Shown here piece after piece: positions 54,496 to 63,589 of a stretch of 64,000 nt of DNA (position 1 is the first letter of the stretch; the number at the start of each line of letters is the position of its first letter). The notes below the pieces were generated by a model. The model was not told the origin of the DNA. It saw only the letters and a program-made list of their open reading frames with translations, and made no database searches. Both the position numbers and the translations under genes were made by a program. This stretch comes from Estrella lausannensis. GTDB lineage: Bacteria; Chlamydiota; Chlamydiia; Chlamydiales; Criblamydiaceae. Location: assembly GCF_900000175.1 (NCBI RefSeq), contig NZ_CWGJ01000011.1:62001-126000 (forward strand), in the 5' to 3' direction.

Positions 54496-57384
54496 CTACC
54501 CCTCCGCTTGCCTGTAGAGAGAGAGGTACTTTTGTTCCCGGATCGTATCATCGGTGCAACGATAGTAGAGGGCAAGTTGGCGATACAGCTGTTTTTTCTC
54601 ATACGAGAAGGCGCGTGATAGCCAAATATCCTGATCCGTTTTTCTCTCTCCCAAGTAATGCCCGAGAAGTGTCCATGATTTGGGGAAGGGGTGTTCCAAT
54701 GTCCCTGAAAAATGGATATAAGCTATTTCCTCTTCTTCCACAGCGCTAAGCCAGCAGCCATACAAGCTAAAGAGGGGACACTCCTCTTTTCCCAGGTAAT
54801 CCAGGGGGTATTTTTTGAAGACTTCCCCCGCTTCGCGGTAGCTTTTTTTCTGTAAAAGGGCCCAGATCTTTCTTTCATCAAGCAAGATGGCATCTTGCCA
54901 TCGACACTCGCGCAGAATGGCATCGCACTCTTCGATGACAAGGTCGTTCTCTTCCATAAGAAGCAATTTGTCGAGCGCTATCAGTCCGATTCTCAAAGAG
55001 CGCGTCAATCTTCTGGCACTTTTTAGGTCGATCAATTTCATTACCTGAGAGAATGCACCCTTCTCCATCAGGGTTGCCGCCTTAAGACAGAGATCCCTGT
55101 CATGTGAAGCAGGATACGATTCCAGCAGGGATTTTAAGGACGTGTAGTTACCGTTGCACAGCATCAATATGCAGGTGTTGAACAAGAGCTGCGGCGGGGA
55201 AGCCGGTTGTTTAGCTCCGGCTTCTTTAGCTATTTCTTCGAGGATATGATCTTTGCCAAGCCAAAAAGCGATCAGCGAGGAGAAGTTGAGCGTCCAGACG
55301 GCCGTATCGATTTTTTTGGGGAGCGGGAGAGTGTATTGGAGGGGCTCCCAATGTTTTTCAAGGCTGTGGAAAAGCTTGAGGGCATTGTTGTTCTTCAGGA
55401 TATTGGGAACGAATCTCAAGGTCAGTAAGATGAATTCGTATGTGGCTTTCCTCTGGTAGCGGGAAGCTTCGTGCATACGGTAGATCAGCTGCTCATTTAA
55501 GACAGGAAGCAGAGGGTGGCCGGAATACCTTCTAAAGGCGAGTTCAAAGCATTTGATCTCTTCATCGTTGTCGTCAAGGGTTTGATATACTAAAGCTTTT
55601 CCAAGGTACTCCAGGGGTGCTCCAGGAGTGTCGTGCAGTTTCTCGAATTCACGAAGGCTTAAGTCAAATGTTATCTCCCGCATCTCCGGCACGGTGCTTT
55701 TAGCTTCCTCAAGCAGGGTGATTCCAGCGCGGAACATGGCCTCCCTTCCCTCTTGTCTTCCCGGAAAGGAGTAACCGATGCGGCGATACTCAGCGAGAGC
55801 ACTTTGGTATTGTTTGTGGGCTAAAAACGCATCGGGGACGGCAAGGCATGTAACCATGACGTTTTGGCCAGAAGTATAAACGAAGAGGTTTTTAATGTCG
55901 TATTCGGCATCTCTTGAGACGATTCCGATATGCGTACCCACGAGCGGAATATGACCGATATAGCTTAAAAGGAGCTTGTCGTTTAAGTAGAAATGGATGT
56001 TATGATCGATTTTGTCGATCCTCAGCTTGTACCAGAGGTGACGCTTGAGGATGATGTCTGTCGCATGGATGACTTCAACCGTGGAACGCAAAAGCTTTGT
56101 CGACCTGTTGAGAACAGATCCCAGCCATAGGCAGAAGCCATCGTTCAAGTGGCGGCGCTCAGAGGGCTCCGGCACAGAAAGCAAGAATCCGATTCCGTGG
56201 CTTGATGATCCAAGTCGCACCTCAGCTTCAACGCGCACGTTGCCGGCAAAGGAGGTTTTGGAAATCATCAGATTCATCCAATCAGATACTTCCGCTGCTG
56301 TTGTGACGGCGACATGTTCGGCAAGAAAGACATTCTCTTGAAACTCCCAGTCATCCCTGTTCTTGGTATTTAGCGATGCGCTGAGGGTCCACTCCGCTCT
56401 ACCCTCTATGTAGTTTTCCAGGTCATGGATCAGCTCGTCGACTTTCTGATAGCGTTTTCTTGGGTTCTTCTCGAGGCATTTAAGTGCTATCCGGGAAAGT
56501 AGGCGCGGGATATCCCTATAAGGTGCGGCCTCTTGGGGATCGATGATGATCTCATATTGCATCTTCTCTTTGTATTCCTTAAGAGAGGTGCGTCTGAAGG
56601 GCAGCTTCAAGGTCAGCATCTGATAGAGGATGACTCCCAGAGAGTAGATGTCCGTTTCCTGAGAGGAGTGCTTTCCTATGGCCCTTTCCGGAGCCATGTA
56701 GTTTATTGTTCCTGCAACTTTACCTGCTTTGGTGATTCCTGGAGCCCTGTCGGCCACGGTTTTCTCCGTCAGGTCTTCAGTCGCTTTCCCAATAATGGTG
56801 GCGAGTCCCCAATCCAGAATCATGACTTCGCCAAAATGTCCGATAATGATGTTTTCTGGCTTTATATCTCTGTGCAGAACCTGATGAGAGTGAGCGTACG
56901 CGATCGCTTGCGCTATGCTGATCAGAACGCGAATCAGGGAAGGTATTGAAGAGACGGAGCCCTCCCGGTTTTTGTGGCTGACGTTTTTTTTCAGGCGCGC
57001 CTTTTTCAGGATTTCCTTTAACGTCTCTCCCTGGATGTAGGGCATCGTGTAGTAGATGTCTTTCCCATCAGAGTAGATCGAATAGATCGGGATAATAGAC
57101 GGGTGGGTCAGTTGCGAGGCAATCGTTGCTTCTTTCAAAAACCTGGCATGGATTTGCTTGATATCCTGCAGGTCCTTTCGGATTTTTTTGATCGCAATAC
57201 GTCTTCCGCAGCTTGGATCGTAGGCTAGATATACAACCCCCATTCCCCCTTTCCCAATAGTGCTCAGGACCTGATAATGACCGATTCGGAAGAGGATGTC
57301 AGATTCCTTCGGGGGAGCCTGGCTGTCAAGGTGGTGCTCTAGCCTTGGTGCGTGTTGCTGTGCGTCTTGTGCAGATGATGTCAT
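54496..57384 (-). CDS. pknD: Serine/threonine protein kinase PknD
   Basis: 962 residues, near the size of chlamydial PknD. Kinase domain about 30-330: GKGGMGVVYLAYDP near 40, AIKKI lysine near 61, HRDIKPENIIIG near 171, and ILDWGLAT near 190, where the usual DFG is DWG (common in this bacterial kinase group). Then APERAIGKHSSQETDIYSLG. A beta-sandwich (LamG-like, about 355-515, e.g. LGSSSHGIGFLLSV, NIHFYLNDKLLLSYIG) follows, then helical repeats (TPR-like) to the end. No membrane segment was seen. Conserved with valS in chlamydiae. Partner substrates are unknown here. Confidence 0.95.
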   Translation of the reverse strand: MTSSAQDAQQHAPRLEHHLDSQAPPKESDILFRIGHYQVLSTIGKGGMGVVYLAYDPSCGRRIAIKKIRKDLQDIKQIHARFLKEATIASQLTHPSIIPIYSIYSDGKDIYYTMPYIQGETLKEILKKARLKKNVSHKNREGSVSSIPSLIRVLISIAQAIAYAHSHQVLHRDIKPENIIIGHFGEVMILDWGLATIIGKATEDLTEKTVADRAPGITKAGKVAGTINYMAPERAIGKHSSQETDIYSLGVILYQMLTLKLPFRRTSLKEYKEKMQYEIIIDPQEAAPYRDIPRLLSRIALKCLEKNPRKRYQKVDELIHDLENYIEGRAEWTLSASLNTKNRDDWEFQENVFLAEHVAVTTAAEVSDWMNLMISKTSFAGNVRVEAEVRLGSSSHGIGFLLSVPEPSERRHLNDGFCLWLGSVLNRSTKLLRSTVEVIHATDIILKRHLWYKLRIDKIDHNIHFYLNDKLLLSYIGHIPLVGTHIGIVSRDAEYDIKNLFVYTSGQNVMVTCLAVPDAFLAHKQYQSALAEYRRIGYSFPGRQEGREAMFRAGITLLEEAKSTVPEMREITFDLSLREFEKLHDTPGAPLEYLGKALVYQTLDDNDEEIKCFELAFRRYSGHPLLPVLNEQLIYRMHEASRYQRKATYEFILLTLRFVPNILKNNNALKLFHSLEKHWEPLQYTLPLPKKIDTAVWTLNFSSLIAFWLGKDHILEEIAKEAGAKQPASPPQLLFNTCILMLCNGNYTSLKSLLESYPASHDRDLCLKAATLMEKGAFSQVMKLIDLKSARRLTRSLRIGLIALDKLLLMEENDLVIEECDAILRECRWQDAILLDERKIWALLQKKSYREAGEVFKKYPLDYLGKEECPLFSLYGCWLSAVEEEEIAYIHFSGTLEHPFPKSWTLLGHYLGERKTDQDIWLSRAFSYEKKQLYRQLALYYRCTDDTIREQKYLSLYRQAEG

Positions 57385-57429
57385 CGGTTAGGAACCAAGA
57401 TATTGATCACTGTATTTTGGACAGTGTAT

Positions 57430-57858
57430 TTAGAGGCGGTTTTCTTTATTTAATTGAGTGAGCAGCTTTTTCGCTTCGAGCGACATATTCTGCACAAAAC
57501 AGTTGTGGCCCATTTCTTCATCGAAATAGATGCCATTAGGACTTAGGAGAGATGCTTTCATCTGAAAAAAGAGAGCGTTCATTCCGTGCTCGTCTCTTTC
57601 GGGAAGGGTGTAACGAAACCCGCATTTCAGGGTCCTGAAAGAGGCTAGCTTAAAGACCTTGCGAGCGTTTTCAATCGCCTCTTCTTTTGTCTTGGCAGAG
57701 ACGTCAGTTGCTGTCTCAACTCCGGACCGATCTTCAAACCAACGGAATTCTGCTGGGGAGAGTTGTCTAAGCAGTAGCAGAATTTCTTCGGCATGGGATC
57801 CGCGTCGAAATCCGACATGGATTAAAGTTTTAGCAGCCTCACGCGTCGTCGCTGTCAC
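57430..57858 (-). CDS. Unknown small soluble protein
   Basis: 142 residues. It opens MTATTREAAKTLIHVGFRRG and has LRQLSPAEFRWFEDRSGVET, a predicted helix-strand mix, then RTLKCGFRYTLPERDEHG. No signal peptide or membrane segment. Its ATG lies inside the last codons of the upstream membrane-protein gene (20-bp overlap), so both are co-translated, and pknD follows 45 bp later on the same strand. This suggests a three-gene unit with the kinase. Family not recognised. Confidence 0.7.
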   Translation of the reverse strand: MTATTREAAKTLIHVGFRRGSHAEEILLLLRQLSPAEFRWFEDRSGVETATDVSAKTKEEAIENARKVFKLASFRTLKCGFRYTLPERDEHGMNALFFQMKASLLSPNGIYFDEEMGHNCFVQNMSLEAKKLLTQLNKENRL

Positions 57859-58198
57859 TTTTTCCCTCCTTCACCTTCTCGTCATCGCTTCCGTCATCAG
57901 CGTAGAAAAACTCCTTGAACATGATATAGAGCCCACCAACGACAAAGAGAATAGGCGCTAAAAGGGACCAGTCGATGTGGAAGTAACTGATTAAAAACAG
58001 GCCGATCAGCAGAACTGTGGAGAGGATGAAATCCCAATGCCTGCCGGTGAGGAACTGACGCAGCGATAGAAACACCCAGACGGCTATCAGTATCCAGGGC
58101 CACCACATGTTTGTGTAGAGCAAGATACCCAAACCAATAAAAAACACTCCGTTTGCCAGGGCGTCCGCTTTCCTTTTCGAGATGAGAGGTTTTGCCAT
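57839..58198 (-). CDS. Unknown four-helix membrane protein
   Basis: 119 residues with a basic N-terminus (MAKPLISKRKADALANGVFF) and four short hydrophobic segments (about 17-31, 33-49, 57-75 and 80-98). The C-terminus is strongly acidic and cytosolic (YADDGSDDEKVKEGKSDSDD). It resembles small LiaF/DUF5668-type membrane proteins in layout, but I cannot confirm the family. Coupled by overlap to the next gene and in line with pknD, so it could mark or anchor a kinase-linked function. Confidence 0.7.
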   Translation of the reverse strand: MAKPLISKRKADALANGVFFIGLGILLYTNMWWPWILIAVWVFLSLRQFLTGRHWDFILSTVLLIGLFLISYFHIDWSLLAPILFVVGGLYIMFKEFFYADDGSDDEKVKEGKSDSDDA

Positions 58199-58439
58199 CT
58201 CTGCCTCCTTAAGTCATGACCGTTTTAAAATCCGGATGTTAGCATATTTATCGAGAGTTGGCGAATGGAAATTTGTGAAAACACTTTTTGTTTAAAAGAT
58301 GAAGAGGAAATGGGGCGTTATTTCTTTAATGTTGATCAGCTTGTTTGTAATTTGAAATATATATTAAAGACGTGCGCTCTTTTCGTGGGTCGTAGGCATG
58401 TGTGGTCGCTTTCGTCATAGAATGAACGGTAAAGCGTTG

Positions 58440-60497
58440 CTATACAGTTGTCCCCGGTAGAGCTTCCTGAGGATAGAATTTTTCCCACACTTTCGAGATT
58501 TCCGCGTCAAGGTGGTGGCCGATGCCAAAGATCAGATTTTTAATTTCATTGTAGAGCCACAGAATAGGGAAGAGGATGAAGCCGACGATGCGTCGGACAA
58601 CCTCGATGATGTGCCATTTTCTACAAGTTGTTGTATCGATGTCGACTGCTTCTTCCACGAAATCAGAGTTTAGGCGGGTTCTGAAAAAATGCCTGCCGTG
58701 CGGATGGTAGCTCAGCATCGGGTGGTCGGTTACCTTAGGGGTTAATTTGACAACCTTCAGTTCTTTTAACTTCGTTTCATCCGCTTGTGCGCCAAGAAGC
58801 GCCTCTCCGGCAAAAGGCACCGGATCGTGTTTGGACGTGTAGTGTGTAATCGAGATCCGGCGCAGCAGATTCGACGCCGATTCTGATTGAAGCCACTCCG
58901 CGAAAACCTCCACGCACTGAAGCTTGATTTTGGGGGAGTCGAATGTGACGATTTCGTAGTTCTTGACCGGAAGATTATGCTCGAATCCCAGCTCTTTTTT
59001 TGCTATCTGATTGAGCAAAAGCAACTGCGCATGGCTTCCTCCCAAGCTGTGGCCAATGATGCGTAAGGGTTTTGTTCGGGAGTGGTTTAAAATGCGCTTC
59101 TCGGCTTCGTCTCCTGCGTAGCGCCAAAAATAGGCGGGAGGATCAAAAGGGAACAGATCCGTGATGAGTGTTGTCAGCGAATCAATTGACGAGGGCGCCG
59201 AGGCTGTGCTTCGATACATTAAAATATCTTTCTGCCTGACTGGTCCTGCGCCAGTGAGAAAATAACCGAGTTTTGCCATCCCGGTCCGCATTTTCTTCAA
59301 AATAGCGTAGAAGCGGTGCGAGCTCTTGTCTTCAATGGGGTCTTTCCAGGGAGCGGGGATTAGCATTCCTTCCTGAATGTCTTTTTTGACTAGCCCTTTT
59401 GTCAAGATTTCATCGAAAAAGGGTTCAAACTGCTCTTCATCCATCCTCTCATGGGCGGTCAGGATGGTGTGGTACATTTGAAGACGTTCCTGATCTTCGA
59501 GGTCGATGTTGCGAATGAAGTAGGCGCTCATGTGCGTTTGCAAACCGTCGACCACCCCCTCAAGCCACCTGCCGTGCATGGCAAGCTCCAACTCCTCGGC
59601 ATCCAAAAGCACAACCCTCTGCAGAAGCGCAAAGGTTTCTTTGTCGATTTTGTTAAATGAAACCGCCTGTAGCCGCGCTTTGGCCTGCTCAGAAATCTCA
59701 TGGGTGTTTGAAGGGTCGATTGCCCACTCTTTGCACAGTCTTCTCAGCGTCCTTCCCGGAAGTTCGGCGACCTTGCTCGCATCCTCCCGTATGGTCTGCA
59801 GAGTTTTCCAGCACTTGCTTAAGTCTTCGAAGTAGTAATCTGCAAGCCCCAGCATGAGTTGATTGATATCGGAGACGCGGAGTGTTGTGCCATCGCGTAT
59901 TCGGGCATCGAGGTCAATGCCTCTTCTCTCTTCCGCCCTTTTAAGTCTTTTGGCGCCCCACTCTTTGGTCAGTATCTCTTTCAAATCGGTAGTTGCCTGT
60001 TTATTCTCTTCGTACACAGCATCGTTGAACCACTCAAGGCCGACGTTGTGAACTTTGAAGCGCCCGCCCTGATCGTCCGAGGAGGAGATGATTCTGTCAG
60101 TGTCCCTGCCCAGCGCTGCGATTTTCCTGTAGTCGGTCAGTTTCGCAGCGACGCAGACACGGTAGGCCGAACGGACCTTTTTAGCCGTGAGGGGCAAGTT
60201 CTCTTCTCTCAGATGCCGAAGGGATCGGATTAACTCTACAATCTCGGGGGAATGTTTGTGTTCTCCTACGAAGTTTTGGATCAGGGAGACAAAAGCTCGG
60301 ATTGTTTTATGGTTTTTGCGATGGTCTACCGCAGTTTGCTCCACAGTGGGAGTGAAATATCTTAAGCTTCTTTTACCATAGAGCCAGTGATCTTGCGCTT
60401 GGATGGGGTATGCTTTCGATTTTAAATCGATCAGGATCGTTGTGGAATCCCGGCAATAATTTAAGCTTTCAAAAAGACGCGGAAAAGTAAGGTTCAT
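58440..60497 (-). CDS. Lipase-fold (class 3-like) protein, copy 1
   Basis: 685 residues from the ATG at 60497, chosen because it lines up with its paralogue (NLTFPRLFESLNYCRD and LPSIPSLFVGLNNCRS). Helical N-terminal 430 residues with no known domain. Then a lipase core: FPFDPPAYFWRYAGDEAEKR, LRIIGHSLGGSHAQLLLLNQ with nucleophile Ser484, YEIVTFDSPKIKL, and ITHYTSKHDPVPFAGEALLG with the likely Asp and then a His. A hydrophobic C-terminal stretch (VRRIVGFILFPILWLYNEIK) could attach it to membranes. No signal peptide, so any export would use another route, e.g. type III secretion. The two copies are a tandem duplication. Confidence 0.88.
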   Translation of the reverse strand: MNLTFPRLFESLNYCRDSTTILIDLKSKAYPIQAQDHWLYGKRSLRYFTPTVEQTAVDHRKNHKTIRAFVSLIQNFVGEHKHSPEIVELIRSLRHLREENLPLTAKKVRSAYRVCVAAKLTDYRKIAALGRDTDRIISSSDDQGGRFKVHNVGLEWFNDAVYEENKQATTDLKEILTKEWGAKRLKRAEERRGIDLDARIRDGTTLRVSDINQLMLGLADYYFEDLSKCWKTLQTIREDASKVAELPGRTLRRLCKEWAIDPSNTHEISEQAKARLQAVSFNKIDKETFALLQRVVLLDAEELELAMHGRWLEGVVDGLQTHMSAYFIRNIDLEDQERLQMYHTILTAHERMDEEQFEPFFDEILTKGLVKKDIQEGMLIPAPWKDPIEDKSSHRFYAILKKMRTGMAKLGYFLTGAGPVRQKDILMYRSTASAPSSIDSLTTLITDLFPFDPPAYFWRYAGDEAEKRILNHSRTKPLRIIGHSLGGSHAQLLLLNQIAKKELGFEHNLPVKNYEIVTFDSPKIKLQCVEVFAEWLQSESASNLLRRISITHYTSKHDPVPFAGEALLGAQADETKLKELKVVKLTPKVTDHPMLSYHPHGRHFFRTRLNSDFVEEAVDIDTTTCRKWHIIEVVRRIVGFILFPILWLYNEIKNLIFGIGHHLDAEISKVWEKFYPQEALPGTTV

Positions 60498-60606
60498 GGA
60501 CCTATCCGTATTGAATGCATAGAGGCAGTGTTTTTTCTTGCCGCCATATACCGAGGGTGGTTTGAACACTTCCCATCGGCTCAGGGTGGCTTAGATTAAT
60601 ATATAT

Positions 60607-60759
60607 CGAAATGATCTCAAAATTTGGTTTTGGGTAGAGAGTGTGCTTGCCAAGATCGAAAGCTGTCAAGTGACGCCCTATTTCTAATAGGAGGTGACTT
60701 GTACTTTTCAATCCCGAGGCTCCTCATGGCCAAATCCAAAATTTTGCGATGCCTTCGGT
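60607..60759. repeat. Family 1 long palindromic element, copy E4
   Basis: 153 bp. Left CGAAATGATCTCAAAATTTGG; inner arms ATCGAAAGCTGTCAAGTGAC and GGTGACTTGTACTTTTCAATC-like; right CAAATCCAAAATTTTGCGATG with CCTTCGGTA. Upstream of lipase copy 1. Its centre is in the opposite direction to E2 and E3. Confidence 0.8.
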
Positions 60760-60949
60760 ATAAGAGACTTTTAACAGATGCAGATTTCGTCGATTTGGAA
60801 GATTATTTCGACCACTTTTCGATCCCTCTCTAAGGGTGATAGGCGAGAGCTGATAGTGACTCTCAAAAAAGAATCGAAAATTGGTTCAGAAGAACCTTAC
60901 AATCAATAGGAACTGAATCCGTTAACAGCCTCTAAACAACAGGCGTTCC

Positions 60950-60998
60950 TGATTCAACAATTATGAATTCTGCAGAGCAGAATTCTAATTTTGAATCA
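60950..60998. repeat. Long imperfect palindrome (TGATTCA ... TGAATCA)
   Basis: GAATTCTGC, AGA, GCAGAATTC at the core with AATTAT / TAATT and TGATTCA / TGAATCA outside, about 22-24 bp arms with small indels. It does not share ends with family 1 or family 2. Confidence 0.7.
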
Positions 60999-61217
60999 GA
61001 TCAGTATCAAAACTATCCCAACTTTACGGAGGGGAATAGAAGAATATACGCTAATGAAAATTATAAATAAATAAAAAGAAGGGGGGTAGGGGTCAGTGTT
61101 GTAAATTGTATTTTTTATTAACGTGTTTGGCCTAGCTCCGTCGGATTGACCCCACAAATTGAATGAAAAATTGGACTAACGAGTCTTGAACTTAGCGAAG
61201 CGTAATCCGGCACAACG

Positions 61218-63236
61218 CTAAAGAGTGAAAAGGGGGCCTTGATTTAAGAAACTGGAAGGCAATTCAGCTCCATCAAATAGTTTTTTCCAGACCCATGTGA
61301 TCACATAGACAATCGGGAAGATGATGAACCCAAAAACTCTTCGAATCACTTCTACCAGATGAAGCGAGTTTTTCCTGGTGGTTTCCCCCGAAGTTTTGAT
61401 CGTGTAATCGCTATTTTTCCGGGTATGGAAAAAAAGGCGGCAATGGGGGTTTTTGGACAGGTAAATAGAATCGCTCTTTTCCGGAGCTAAGGTGAAGGTG
61501 CGGTTTTTGGCCAAAGCACCCTTGGAAAGATAGGCACCGAGATACGCCTCTCCGGCAAGAGGGACGATATCACCTTCGCTGATCCAGTGTTGAATTGAAA
61601 TTTTTTGTTTTAAGGGAGCTGACTCCGGCCTCTTGGACCACTTTTTGAAGGATCGAGCGGTTGAGAATTTTATCTTGGGAGAATCAAAGGTGACAACCCT
61701 GATTTGTCTATCGGGCAGATCGTCAACCCATTGCTTATTTTTTTTGATGCGATGCATCAAGGAGAGTTGAGCATGGCTGCCTCCCAAGCTGTGGCCTACA
61801 AGCCTCAAGGGTCTTTGGCTTGCAAAATAGGCGCTTCTCTCCTTTTTATCCCCATGGCGGCGCCACAGGTAACCTGGAGGAGAAAAAGGAAATAGGTCGA
61901 CTAATATCGTGGAAGCTGAGTCGGTTGTAGAGGGACTTGAGGAGGTGCTTCTGAACAGAAGTATGGACTCGAGCTGCCGATTTTCCTGATCGATAGGTTC
62001 AAGTTGGTAGATAAATTTTCCCTTCCCTGTCAGAATCCGGTCTTTGACATAGTAATAAGACGTCGAAGAGGGGAGAAGGGCATTGTTGCCGCTTTTCCAT
62101 GGGGATGGGATCAGCATCCCGATTTCCAGCTCTTTTTTACACAGACCCTTTGCCAGCAGTTCGTCGAAATAGTCTTGTTTATCGGATTCCTCAACGTGTT
62201 CATGGAAGAGAATGTTCTGGTAGATTTGCAGTCTTTGTTGGTCAATGGATGCTAAATTAGCACGGAATTTGTCTTTAAACGACTTCATGCCCCCGTCCAT
62301 CACGCCTTCAAAGCGGTTGCCAAAGAAGGAGAGCTCAAGCTCATATCCGTTGGCCAAAACAGCATCTTTGATCAGGGATCTCAGCGCGAGGGGAAGTTGC
62401 TGATAGCCTAAATCGGTATGCTCACCGAAAAGTTCGGACAGTTTTTCTAAAAAATCAGCTTCTTCGTTGCATCCCAGTGCAATTTTTAGTTTTTTTCTGG
62501 GGTGAGTCGGAATTGGGTCGGTGCCGTTGCCGGTAATCTCATTTTTTATAGCGGCCAGACAATCGTTTAAGTCTTGCAGGTAGAAGTCGTTAACCCCTAA
62601 AACAATCGCTTTCATTTCACTCACCTTTAAGGGTGAGTTGTCGTGTATTTTTTTGCTCAGATCGATCTTTTTTCTTAGAAGAGCCCTCTCCACTCTTTTG
62701 CTGCCCCATTTTTGGACGAGGAGAGCTTTGTAGGTCAGGATGGTGTTTTTGGTGCAATCAGGGTCGCTCGCTTCCTGCTCTGTCAGAGGCGAGAGAATAG
62801 CCTTTCCGTTTTCATTTTTCGTTAAAACAATCTCGGTATCGTCGGCAAAATTTCCTAATGATCGATTGATGCCTTTCTGGTCTGCCTGGATAGTTTCCCT
62901 GTAGAGCCTGCGGATAGCGCCCGCCGATGGCTCGTTATCCTCTGATAATTTAGTGGGAGTGAAGGTTTTATTGCTCTGGTTTCTTGTCGCACCCAGGTTA
63001 CGCTGAAAATTCTCCATAATCTGATTGATGACGGATGCTGTATGGCGGCAACTCTCTTTCTTTTGACTCTCGTTCTGGGGTAAATCCGGGTTGAGATAGC
63101 GCATTGAGCGGGATCCAAACAGCCAGTGGTCGTCAACTTGCTTTTTTGAGATGGATTGGCCCGGAATTTGAACCCTGGCGTGACTTCGGCAGTTATTGAG
63201 CCCGACGAATAGGGAGGGTATGGAAGGTAGAGTCAT
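61218..63236 (-). CDS. Lipase-fold (class 3-like) protein, copy 2
   Basis: 672 residues, paralogue of the gene at 58440 over its whole length. The nucleophile elbow is LRLVGHSLGGSHAQLSLMHR with Ser483. FPFSPPGYLWRRHGDKKERS and IRVVTFDSPKIKFS precede and follow it, and WISEGDIVPLAGEAYLGAYL holds the likely Asp. The C-terminal hydrophobic stretch VIRRVFGFIIFPIVYVITWV matches that of copy 1. The first 400 residues are helical and less alike than the lipase part. The start ATG has only a weak upstream AAAGAAAC. The same type III or other non-Sec export question applies. Confidence 0.88.
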   Translation of the reverse strand: MTLPSIPSLFVGLNNCRSHARVQIPGQSISKKQVDDHWLFGSRSMRYLNPDLPQNESQKKESCRHTASVINQIMENFQRNLGATRNQSNKTFTPTKLSEDNEPSAGAIRRLYRETIQADQKGINRSLGNFADDTEIVLTKNENGKAILSPLTEQEASDPDCTKNTILTYKALLVQKWGSKRVERALLRKKIDLSKKIHDNSPLKVSEMKAIVLGVNDFYLQDLNDCLAAIKNEITGNGTDPIPTHPRKKLKIALGCNEEADFLEKLSELFGEHTDLGYQQLPLALRSLIKDAVLANGYELELSFFGNRFEGVMDGGMKSFKDKFRANLASIDQQRLQIYQNILFHEHVEESDKQDYFDELLAKGLCKKELEIGMLIPSPWKSGNNALLPSSTSYYYVKDRILTGKGKFIYQLEPIDQENRQLESILLFRSTSSSPSTTDSASTILVDLFPFSPPGYLWRRHGDKKERSAYFASQRPLRLVGHSLGGSHAQLSLMHRIKKNKQWVDDLPDRQIRVVTFDSPKIKFSTARSFKKWSKRPESAPLKQKISIQHWISEGDIVPLAGEAYLGAYLSKGALAKNRTFTLAPEKSDSIYLSKNPHCRLFFHTRKNSDYTIKTSGETTRKNSLHLVEVIRRVFGFIIFPIVYVITWVWKKLFDGAELPSSFLNQGPLFTL

Positions 63237-63589
63237 CGAGAGTTTCTTTTAAATCTTTTAATGGTAATCAAATTGTAATAAAAATTGGTTGTTAAATCAA
63301 GTTTCTTTTTCTAGGAGTTAATTGTGTTTTCTGTAATCAAAGAAGGGGATTATATCTCCCTGTGTTTAATACTACTATTGTATGTAGGTAGCGGGACTCG
63401 TTCGACGCGCGCTCTTCTTCCGGGAGAGAGGCGACTACTCGCCCCGAAGAGGGGCTGATCCAAAAAAAACTATCAAAAGTAGAGCTTTCGCGTAGTCCAT
63501 GCACAAATTCAGAGACCCTTTCGGTGTTTGTAGCCCCATTCAGCCGCACAGGATGCATATTTGAGTTTTGGGATAGGGGCTAACAGTCT
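63237..63589. other. Spacer between the lipase gene and uvrA
   Basis: An AT-rich leader of lipase copy 2, then a family 1 end fragment at 63501-63525 (CACAAATTCAGAGACCCTTT then CGGT) and a family 2 half-site at 63578-63590 (ACAGTCTCTAG). No gene. Confidence 0.55.

Larger units (their letters stand above)
60570..61217. other. Gene-free gap between lipase copies
   Basis: Holds family 1 copy E4, a second palindrome (60950-60998) and an unassigned GC-poor 200 bp. No open frame is supported. Confidence 0.6.

Noticed and set aside
61089-61153. GGGGTCA ... TGACCCC inverted ends with GTTGTAAATT / AATTTGTGG nearby
   Set aside because: Only seven clear pairs 51 bp apart; it might be a small element, but the interior shows no structure I can defend.
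63337-63558. 73-codon minus-strand open frame between the lipase gene and uvrA
   Set aside because: It overlaps a family 1 fragment and has no ribosome-binding site or family likeness.
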